Assembly (NCBI RefSeq): GCF_000012325.1
Contig: NC_003910.7
Location: 3,534,001-3,598,000 of the forward strand
From: Colwellia psychrerythraea 34H
Lineage (GTDB): Bacteria > Pseudomonadota > Gammaproteobacteria > Enterobacterales > Alteromonadaceae
DNA length: 64,000 nucleotides
Direction of reading: 5' to 3'
Shown here: piece by piece, positions 57,334-64,000 of the stretch
Position numbering within the stretch: position 1 is the stretch's first letter
Layout: each line of letters opens with the position of its first letter
Translations under genes and position numbers: made by a program
The notes under the pieces: model-generated
What the model was told of the DNA's origin: nothing
Seen by the model: the letters and a program-made list of their open reading frames with translations, nothing else
Database searches by the model: none

Positions 57334-57810
57334 TTAGATATGTTCAACAGAAACAATTTCATACTCTACTACGCCACCAGGAATCGTTATTTCAATTTCA
57401 CTATCTACTTCTTTGCCAATTAAACCACGCGCTATAGGTGAGTTAACTGAGATACGACCTGTTTTAAAATCAGCTTCATCATCGCCAACAATTTGATAAG
57501 TTACTTCAACTTCGGTATCTAAATTCAATAAGGTAACTGTGGTACCAAAAATAACTTTACCATGGTTAGGTATTGCCGTTACGTCAATCACTTGCGCGTT
57601 ACATAAGCGACCTTCGATATCTTGTATACGCCCTTCACAAAAGCCCTGCTCTTCTTTTGCAGCATGGTATTCGGCATTTTCTTTTAAATCACCGTGCTCA
57701 CGTGCAGTAGCAATATCTTTAACAATGCGCGGACGCTTTTCTGTTTTTAAGATTTTAAGCTCATCATGTAATAGATCAGAACCACGAAGGGTCATTGGAT
57801 ATTTAATCAT
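57334..57810 (-). CDS. greA: Transcription elongation factor GreA
   Basis: 158 aa: N-terminal coiled-coil (~1-75, with the acidic tip [15 protein letters not shown]) and C-terminal FKBP-like domain ([27 protein letters not shown]). It rescues backtracked RNA polymerase by stimulating transcript cleavage. It follows carB in the dapB-carA-carB-greA order. Confidence 0.95.
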   Translation of the reverse strand: MIKYPMTLRGSDLLHDELKILKTEKRPRIVKDIATAREHGDLKENAEYHAAKEEQGFCEGRIQDIEGRLCNAQVIDVTAIPNHGKVIFGTTVTLLNLDTEVEVTYQIVGDDEADFKTGRISVNSPIARGLIGKEVDSEIEITIPGGVVEYEIVSVEHI

Positions 57811-57931
57811 TCTTATTTTCTCACTCTAACAATAAAGGCGGTTAACCTTGCCTATAAATAGGGGGTAACCACCTTTAAATACTTTGAATAAGCTTAAATT
57901 CACTCAGGAATTTAAGCTTTATGTAGTCCGT

Positions 57932-60900
57932 TTACAACGTATTGTGTAGCTCTTGCACAGTGCGCACAGTACTCATTTCATCTGCAGCATGAGCCATACA
58001 GCTAGCAAATGCAGCATTTAATGTCGTTGTGTAAGCAACTTTATAACGCAATGCACCGCCACGTAATACTTTTGAATCCTCAATAGCTTTACGACCTTCA
58101 GTAGTATTAATAATATAGCTGTATTCACTATTTTTGATTCTATCAAGAATATGTGGACGACCTTCATGTACTTTATTAACACGACGAACCGGAACACCCG
58201 CTTCACGTAAAATCACTTCAGTACCGTGAGTTGCATCTATATCATAACCCAAATCAACCATGATTTTAGCTAATTCAAGTACACGTTTTTTATCACTATT
58301 ACGTACAGATATTAAAGCACGACCTGTTTTAGGAACAGATACACCAGCGCCTAGATTTGCTTTTGCGTAAGCTTCTTCAAACGTATCACCTACGCCCATT
58401 ACTTCACCTGTTGAACGCATTTCTGGTCCAACTAAAGGATCACTACCATGAAACTTGTTAAACGGTATCACAACTTCTTTAACAGAGAAATACTTCGGAA
58501 TAACTTCCTTGGTTATGCCCTGCTCTTTCAGTGATTTGCCCGCCATTACGCGTGCGCCGACTTTAGCAAGTGGTACTGACGTTGCTTTTGAAACAAACGG
58601 AATAGTACGTGCTGCACGTGGGTTAACTTCAATGATATAAACTTCATTGTCTTTAACTGCCATTTGCGTATTCATTAAACCAATAACACCTAGCTCAAAC
58701 GCTAAATCTGTTACTTGCTTACGCATAACATCCTGTATTTCTTGGCTTAAGCTATAAGCTGGTAATGAACATGCGCTATCACCTGAGTGAACGCCGGCTT
58801 GTTCAATATGCTGCATAATGCCGCCAATAACGACATCAGTGCCATCACAAACTACGTCAATATCAACTTCAATCGCATCATCAAGGAAGTGATCAAGTAA
58901 TACTGGCGAATCATTAGAAACACTTACCGCTTCTGTCATGTAACGACGTAAGTCGTCTAAGTCATAAACGATTTCCATCGCTCGGCCACCTAATACATAA
59001 GATGGACGTACAACTAACGGGAAGCCAATACCTTCGGCTTTAGCCATAGCTTCTTCTAACGAAGTTACGGTGGCATTTTCAGGTTGCAATAAACCTAAAC
59101 GGTCAACTGCTTGCTGGAAACGTTCTCTATCTTCAGCTCTATCAATAGCGTCTGGAGAAGTACCAATTATTGGTACGCCAGCGGCTTCTAAAGCACGTGC
59201 TAATTTAAGTGGTGTTTGACCACCATATTGCACGATAACGCCTTTAGGTTTTTCAATACGAACAATTTCAAGTACATCTTCAAAAGTAATTGATTCAAAG
59301 TATAAACGGTCTGACGTATCGTAATCGGTAGAAACTGTTTCAGGGTTACAGTTAACCATGATAGTTTCATAACCATCTTCACGTAATGCTAATGCTGCAT
59401 GAACACAACAGTAATCAAATTCAATACCTTGACCAATACGGTTAGGGCCACCACCTAGAATCATAATTGATTCTTTGTCGGTCGGGTTTGATTCACATTC
59501 TTCATCGTATGTTGAATACATATAAGCCGTATCAGAGCTAAACTCTGCCGCACAAGTATCAACTCGTTTGTAAACTGGATAAATATCTGCGTTATGACGT
59601 TTTTTACGTACTTCAGCTTCAGATACACCAATAAGATCAGCTAAACGAGAATCGGCAAAACCTTTACGCTTAAGTTTACGTAGATACTCAGGGTTTAGTA
59701 TTTTTAAACCGCCTTCGCTAACTTTTGCTTCTTCTAAAACAATGTCTTCAATTTGTACTAAGAACCAACGATCAATCATTGTTGTTCTATAAACGTCTTC
59801 AACGGTTAAACCTAAACGAAACGCATCGGCTACATACCAGATACGGTCAGCACCTGCTTCTTGAAGCTCATGCATTATTTTGGTTTTAGCACCGGGCTGA
59901 GTTACATCAACAATTGAATCAAAACCATTAACGCCAACTTCTAAGCCGCGTAATGCTTTTTGCATAGATTCTTGTTGGTTACGGCCAATAGCCATTACTT
60001 CACCAACAGATTTCATTTGCGTAGTTAATCTGTCTTCTGCGCCAGCGAATTTTTCAAAGTTAAAACGTGGGATCTTAGTTACAACGTAATCGATGGTTGG
60101 TTCAAATGATGCTGGTGTTTTGCCACCAGTAATATCATTACTTAACTCATCTAGCGTATAACCTACCGCTAACTTAGCCGCGATTTTAGCAATAGGGAAA
60201 CCTGTTGCTTTTGATGCTAATGCTGATGAACGAGATACACGTGGGTTCATCTCGATAATAACCATACGGCCAGTTTCAGGACAAATACCAAACTGTACGT
60301 TTGAACCACCTGTTTCAACACCAATTTCACGTAATACCGCTAAAGAAGCGTTACGCATAATTTGGTATTCTTTATCAGTTAATGTTTGCGCTGGTGCAAC
60401 AGTAATTGAATCGCCCGTGTGGATGCCCATAGGGTCAATGTTTTCAATCGCACAAATAATGATACAGTTATCATTTTTGTCGCGAACCACTTCCATTTCA
60501 TATTCTTTCCAACCGATTAATGATTCATCGATTAGTAATTCTGATGTTGGAGAAAGGTCTAAGCCACGAGTACAAATTTCATCAAATTCTTCAATGTTGT
60601 ATGCGATACCGCCACCGGTGCCACCCATGGTAAATGAAGGACGTATAATACAAGGGAAACCTAATACTTTACTTGCCGCGTGCGCTTCTTCAATAGTATG
60701 TACAATCTCAGCATTTGGCGTATCAAGACCAATCGCTTTCATTGCTTTATCAAAACGAGATCTGTCTTCTGCTTTATCAATTGCGTCAGCAGTAGCACCA
60801 ATCATTTCAACATTAAATTCTTTTAGTACGCCTTTGGCTTCAAGTTCTAAAGCACAGTTTAATGCGGTTTGACCACCCATAGTAGGTAGAACAGCACAAG

Positions 60901-61147
60901 GACGTTCTTTTTCAATAATATTACGTACAACTTCCCAGTGAATTGGTTCGATATAAGTCGCATCGGCCATATCAGGGTCAGTCATTATCGTTGCTGGGTT
61001 AGAGTTAACTAAAATAACTCGATAACCTTCTTCACGAAGTGCTTTACACGCTTGAGCGCCAGAATAATCAAACTCACAGGCTTGGCCAATCACGATTGGA
61101 CCTGCACCTAAGATCAAGATACTTTTTAAATCAGTACGTTTTCCCAT
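57932..61147 (-). CDS. carB: Carbamoyl-phosphate synthase large subunit
   Basis: A full-length 1071-aa protein with two homologous ATP-grasp halves (about 1-400 and 553-935), an oligomerisation domain and a C-terminal allosteric MGS-like domain (~936-1071). Segments such as [27 protein letters not shown] and [14 protein letters not shown] mark the two active sites. It makes carbamoyl phosphate for pyrimidine and arginine synthesis. It is 28 nt after carA. Confidence 0.96.
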   Translation of the reverse strand: MGKRTDLKSILILGAGPIVIGQACEFDYSGAQACKALREEGYRVILVNSNPATIMTDPDMADATYIEPIHWEVVRNIIEKERPCAVLPTMGGQTALNCALELEAKGVLKEFNVEMIGATADAIDKAEDRSRFDKAMKAIGLDTPNAEIVHTIEEAHAASKVLGFPCIIRPSFTMGGTGGGIAYNIEEFDEICTRGLDLSPTSELLIDESLIGWKEYEMEVVRDKNDNCIIICAIENIDPMGIHTGDSITVAPAQTLTDKEYQIMRNASLAVLREIGVETGGSNVQFGICPETGRMVIIEMNPRVSRSSALASKATGFPIAKIAAKLAVGYTLDELSNDITGGKTPASFEPTIDYVVTKIPRFNFEKFAGAEDRLTTQMKSVGEVMAIGRNQQESMQKALRGLEVGVNGFDSIVDVTQPGAKTKIMHELQEAGADRIWYVADAFRLGLTVEDVYRTTMIDRWFLVQIEDIVLEEAKVSEGGLKILNPEYLRKLKRKGFADSRLADLIGVSEAEVRKKRHNADIYPVYKRVDTCAAEFSSDTAYMYSTYDEECESNPTDKESIMILGGGPNRIGQGIEFDYCCVHAALALREDGYETIMVNCNPETVSTDYDTSDRLYFESITFEDVLEIVRIEKPKGVIVQYGGQTPLKLARALEAAGVPIIGTSPDAIDRAEDRERFQQAVDRLGLLQPENATVTSLEEAMAKAEGIGFPLVVRPSYVLGGRAMEIVYDLDDLRRYMTEAVSVSNDSPVLLDHFLDDAIEVDIDVVCDGTDVVIGGIMQHIEQAGVHSGDSACSLPAYSLSQEIQDVMRKQVTDLAFELGVIGLMNTQMAVKDNEVYIIEVNPRAARTIPFVSKATSVPLAKVGARVMAGKSLKEQGITKEVIPKYFSVKEVVIPFNKFHGSDPLVGPEMRSTGEVMGVGDTFEEAYAKANLGAGVSVPKTGRALISVRNSDKKRVLELAKIMVDLGYDIDATHGTEVILREAGVPVRRVNKVHEGRPHILDRIKNSEYSYIINTTEGRKAIEDSKVLRGGALRYKVAYTTTLNAAFASCMAHAADEMSTVRTVQELHNTL

Positions 61148-61175
61148 TATTTTCTCTCTTCTCTTGTCTGTCGGC

Positions 61176-62327
61176 TTAAGCGTTGTTTGATTTGTAGGTT
61201 TTGATCAAATCGATGAAGTGATCAAATAATGGCGCTGCATCGTGTGGACCAGGGCTTGCTTCAGGATGACCTTGGAAGCTAAATGCTGGTTTATCTGTAC
61301 GATGAATACCTTGCAATGAATCATCAAATAATGATTTATGGGTAACCGTTAAGTTACTTGGTAAGTTTTCTTCGTTAACTGCAAAGCCGTGGTTTTGTGC
61401 AGTAATCATTACTACGTCACGTGCGAAGTCTTTCACCGGGTGGTTAGCACCGTGATGACCAAACTTCATTTTCACTGTGCTTGCGCCACTTGCTAGGCCA
61501 AGTAATTGATGACCTAAACAAATACCAAAAACAGGTATTTCTGTTTCTAGGAAAGACTGGATAGCAGAAATTGCATAGTCACATGGCTCTGGGTCACCAG
61601 GTCCATTTGATAAGAAAATTCCATCAGGGTTCATCGCAATAACTTCACTTGCTGGTGTTTGTGCTGGTACTACGGTTAATTTACAACCACGGTCAACTAA
61701 CATACGCAAGATGTTGTGTTTAGCGCCAAAATCATAGGCTACAACGTGGAACTCAAGATTGTCTGGCTTAGTGAAACCTTTACCAAGCTCCCAGCTACCA
61801 TCTGTCCACTGATACTGTTCTTTAGTAGAGACTACTTTAGCTAAATCCATGCCTTTAAGGCCAGGGAATGCTTTTGCTTGTGTTAGTGCGTCAGCCTGTA
61901 AGCTCTCATCGCTGCTATCATCAAGTGTTAAGATACAGCCATTTTGTGCACCTTTCTCACGCAAAATTCGTGTTAATTTACGTGTATCAATATCCGCGAT
62001 ACCTAAAATGTTATGAGCAATTAAGTAATCACTTAAATTTTGTTCATTTCGAAAGTTACTAGCAAGTAATGGCAAATCACGAATAACCAAGCCTTTAGCA
62101 ACAATGCTATTTGACTCTTTATCTTCGCTATTAGTACCTGTGTTACCTATGTGCGGGTAAGTCAGGGTAATAATTTGCTCTGCATATGATGGATCGGTAA
62201 GGATTTCCTGATAACCTGTCATAGAAGTGTTAAATACCACCTCCCCAACAGCCGACCCTTGTGCACCAATTGCGGTGCCTTTAAAAACAGTGCCGTCTTC
62301 AAGCACTAAAATAGCAGATGTAGCCAA
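61176..62327 (-). CDS. carA: Carbamoyl-phosphate synthase small subunit (TTG start)
   Basis: About 383 aa. The N-terminal domain ([19 protein letters not shown]) is followed by a class I glutamine amidotransferase with nucleophile Cys in [11 protein letters not shown] and the His/Glu pair in [14 protein letters not shown]. It supplies ammonia to CarB. The frame is open to an ATG at 62414, but a TTG at 62327 has a near-ideal GGAGG five nt upstream and gives the standard CarA N-terminus, so it is used here. The upstream 29 codons would then be leader. Confidence 0.92.
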   Translation of the reverse strand: MATSAILVLEDGTVFKGTAIGAQGSAVGEVVFNTSMTGYQEILTDPSYAEQIITLTYPHIGNTGTNSEDKESNSIVAKGLVIRDLPLLASNFRNEQNLSDYLIAHNILGIADIDTRKLTRILREKGAQNGCILTLDDSSDESLQADALTQAKAFPGLKGMDLAKVVSTKEQYQWTDGSWELGKGFTKPDNLEFHVVAYDFGAKHNILRMLVDRGCKLTVVPAQTPASEVIAMNPDGIFLSNGPGDPEPCDYAISAIQSFLETEIPVFGICLGHQLLGLASGASTVKMKFGHHGANHPVKDFARDVVMITAQNHGFAVNEENLPSNLTVTHKSLFDDSLQGIHRTDKPAFSFQGHPEASPGPHDAAPLFDHFIDLIKTYKSNNA

Positions 62328-62421
62328 TGTAACCTCCAAAGAAGAAATAAACGTAAACGCGCATGTAACAGCAAGTGCTCCATGCATTTGCTTTTTACTG
62401 TACTTCCCGTACAAAAATAGG

Positions 62422-62455
62422 TGTCAAAAACTGCTTTTCAGCTAAATTTTTGACA
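62422..62455. promoter_or_regulatory. Inverted repeat in the carA leader/promoter
   Basis: Arms TGTCAAAAA and TTTTTGACA are 16 nt apart. The left arm reads TTTTTGACA on the minus strand and could serve as a -35 element. No clear ArgR box was found. Confidence 0.35.
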
Positions 62456-62586
62456 AAATCCACTTATTTTACGCTTGTACTTTACTTTCGTCTAGTAATA
62501 AAATGTAAAAACTCAGTCTTTTCTAGCTTTTCCTAGCTTTTACTAGTCAAAGGGCTGAAAAGACTACTTATCTATGTGAAATTTCG

Positions 62587-62615
62587 TTAATACCTAGATG
62601 TTAACTAGGTATTAA
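62587..62615 (-). terminator. Hairpin after dapB
   Basis: An 11-bp stem (TTAATACCTAG / CTAGGTATTAA) with a 7-nt loop, directly beyond the dapB stop. There is no strong U-run, so it may be partial termination before carA. Confidence 0.6.
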
Positions 62616-62617
62616 CA

Positions 62618-63424
62618 TTAATCTTTTAATCCGAGTACGTCTTGCATATCATAAAAACCAGCGTCAGCATCTTTTAACCAAAATGCTGCTCGCATAGCGC
62701 CTAGAGCAAATGTCATTCGAGAACTAGCTTTATGCGTAATTTCAAGTCTTTCGCCTAAATCTGCGAAAAATGCAGTATGTTCGCCAACAATATCGCCAGC
62801 TCTAACAGTTGCAAAACCGATAGTTTCTCGATCACGTTCTCCTGTTATGCCTTCACGCCCATAAACAGCAACTTTATTCAGGTCACGTCCTAACGTATCA
62901 GCTATAACTTGCCCCATTTTGACAGCAGTCCCAGACGGTGCATCTTTTTTAAATCGATGATGCGCTTCAAAAATCTCAATATCTGTATAGTCACCAATGG
63001 CTTTTGCTGTAACTTGCAATAATTTAAACATTAAATTAACGCCAACACTGGTATTAGGCGCTAAGATAACAGACATAGTTTTACCTGCTTGTTCAATAAC
63101 CTGCACTTGTTCATCAGAAAAACCTGTCGTGCCGATAACTAACGCTTTTTTATTTTCGTTACACCAAGTAAGGTTTTCTAGCGTCGTTTCTATTGAGGTA
63201 AAATCAATAAAAACATCTGCTGTAGCCAATTGAGCTAACGTTGTTGATGTTTTAATACCAATGGCACCAATACCCGCCAATTCCCCCAGATCAAAATCGA
63301 CAAAAGATGAACTGGTACGTACGCTACCACCAACTAATTCGATACTTGCATGCTCATGAGCTGCTTGAATTAAATTGCGTCCCATACGTCCACTGCAACC
63401 TAAAATAGCTACTTTTACTTTCAT
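62618..63424 (-). CDS. dapB: 4-hydroxy-tetrahydrodipicolinate reductase
   Basis: 268 aa, the lysine/diaminopimelate pathway reductase. The nucleotide motif is [11 protein letters not shown], the active site [15 protein letters not shown] and the C-terminal [11 protein letters not shown] segment is typical. It lies upstream of carAB, the common gammaproteobacterial order. Confidence 0.95.
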   Translation of the reverse strand: MKVKVAILGCSGRMGRNLIQAAHEHASIELVGGSVRTSSSFVDFDLGELAGIGAIGIKTSTTLAQLATADVFIDFTSIETTLENLTWCNENKKALVIGTTGFSDEQVQVIEQAGKTMSVILAPNTSVGVNLMFKLLQVTAKAIGDYTDIEIFEAHHRFKKDAPSGTAVKMGQVIADTLGRDLNKVAVYGREGITGERDRETIGFATVRAGDIVGEHTAFFADLGERLEITHKASSRMTFALGAMRAAFWLKDADAGFYDMQDVLGLKD

Positions 63425-63525
63425 ATTGTTCTCTACTGTTCTTTTGATAAGAGCGGAAACCGCCGATAAATTTAATTAATTTTTTCTATTTTCTATTAGC
63501 AACTCCTATTCGTAATGAATAGATG

Positions 63526-63945
63526 TCACCAATCTAGTGGCTCAGTTAATGATAACGAGCTATCAAGCTCATGAGAAATAACATTTACTATTTTCAATGC
63601 CCCTTCACTGTCTAACACATGGTAAATCGCAGTAAAGTCAGCAAAGACTTGCCCTTGGCCATCGATAAAATCCCAATCTATGCACACTAAATATAACTGT
63701 TCACTTACTTGCTCAAAAGACGCTTTTTTCGCAATAATATCACTCGTTTTAGCTTCTCTAAGTTGAGTGAAGATAGTGCCAAATTCTTGAAGACAATCTG
63801 AGGGGCTTGAAAGCAAAATTATTTTATCAGGTGTATTTAGTGTGCATGGTAAGTGATAACAACGGCTTACTTCATCAATATCATAATCAATAAATGCACT
63901 TTGATATCGTTTAAAGAGATCTTGTAACTTGATATCAATTCGCAT
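63526..63945 (-). CDS. NTF2/SnoaL-like hypothetical protein
   Basis: 139 aa, no signal peptide. The pattern LFKRYQSAFIDYDIDEVSRCYHLPCTL (a helix, then a conserved CYHLP) and a later WDFIDGQGQVFADFTAIYHV suggests a SnoaL/DUF4440-type cone fold. The function is not known. It sits upstream of dapB, 101 nt away, where dnaJ is found in many relatives. Confidence 0.65.
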   Translation of the reverse strand: MRIDIKLQDLFKRYQSAFIDYDIDEVSRCYHLPCTLNTPDKIILLSSPSDCLQEFGTIFTQLREAKTSDIIAKKASFEQVSEQLYLVCIDWDFIDGQGQVFADFTAIYHVLDSEGALKIVNVISHELDSSLSLTEPLDW

Positions 63946-64000
63946 AATGAATTACTCCCCTTGCTGGTTAACATTAACAATAGCTGCATTGCTTCAATTA

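Noticed and set aside
60417..60872. 151-aa plus-strand frame inside carB
   Set aside because: Antisense shadow of a highly conserved enzyme; its composition only reflects the opposite strand.

Overview
The window is low-GC gammaproteobacterial chromosome. It fits a cold-marine member of the Colwellia/Alteromonadales group. The signs are the housekeeping gene order, A+T-rich coding sequence, many TonB/porin/DUF1302-type outer-membrane genes, a CrbS-like SSF sensor kinase, and short dispersed palindromic repeats between genes. This is inferred from protein and gene-order recognition only. No 16S gene is present.

Layout. 1-318 is the 3' end of a SNF2-family helicase. 395-2594 (minus) is a compact metallophore-type RiPP operon, bufA2-bufB-bufC, whose precursor carries a tandem duplication of its cysteine-rich core. 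3189-5157 holds a Na+/H+ antiporter and an isochorismatase-fold hydrolase. 5318-16167 (minus) is a catabolic uptake block: DcaP-like porin, LivG, an acyl-CoA synthetase, LivH, LivM, a periplasmic binding protein, LivF, a PaaK-like ligase and a PaaI-like thioesterase. 16442-20849 is a CrbS/CrbR-like two-component pair, divergent from the porin. 21074-24718 is a LysR regulator divergent from mmsA-mmsB (valine catabolism). 25253-28262 is a Fur-boxed TonB receptor plus a PiuC-type hydroxylase.

28424-41908 is a two-armed locus around an AraC regulator. One arm has an MMPL/RND exporter, a YCF48-like periplasmic protein, an aldehyde dehydrogenase and FadD. The other has DUF1302, DUF1329, a GMC alcohol oxidoreductase and a small membrane protein. 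The enzymes form a plausible alcohol to aldehyde to acid to acyl-CoA route, linked to envelope transport of a hydrophobic substrate. 42119-48181 is a mixed accessory stretch: TDT transporter, PhyH dioxygenase, small lipoprotein, cytochrome c, a chimeric gene relic, an ACR3 permease, a membrane-anchored LuxR regulator and cytochrome b561.

48413-63945 is conserved core genome on the minus strand, apart from yhbY (plus). It contains rlmE-ftsH-folP-glmM-tpiA-secG-tRNA-Leu(GAG) and dapB-carA-carB-greA, with an SPFH/ribbon-helix-helix gene pair inserted between greA and yhbY.

Most noteworthy: (1) the bufferin-like precursor with two near-identical six-Cys cores and a perfect 13-bp stem-loop at the bufA/bufB boundary; (2) two 8-bp palindromes one helical turn apart in front of an SPFH gene that shares its operon with a ribbon-helix-helix protein; (3) paired direct repeats in the porin/crbS divergent promoter; (4) a 160-bp dispersed repeat in two full copies; (5) a deletion-type junction joining a helicase start to a cytochrome b end. 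No CRISPR array, rRNA, prophage or transposase gene was seen.
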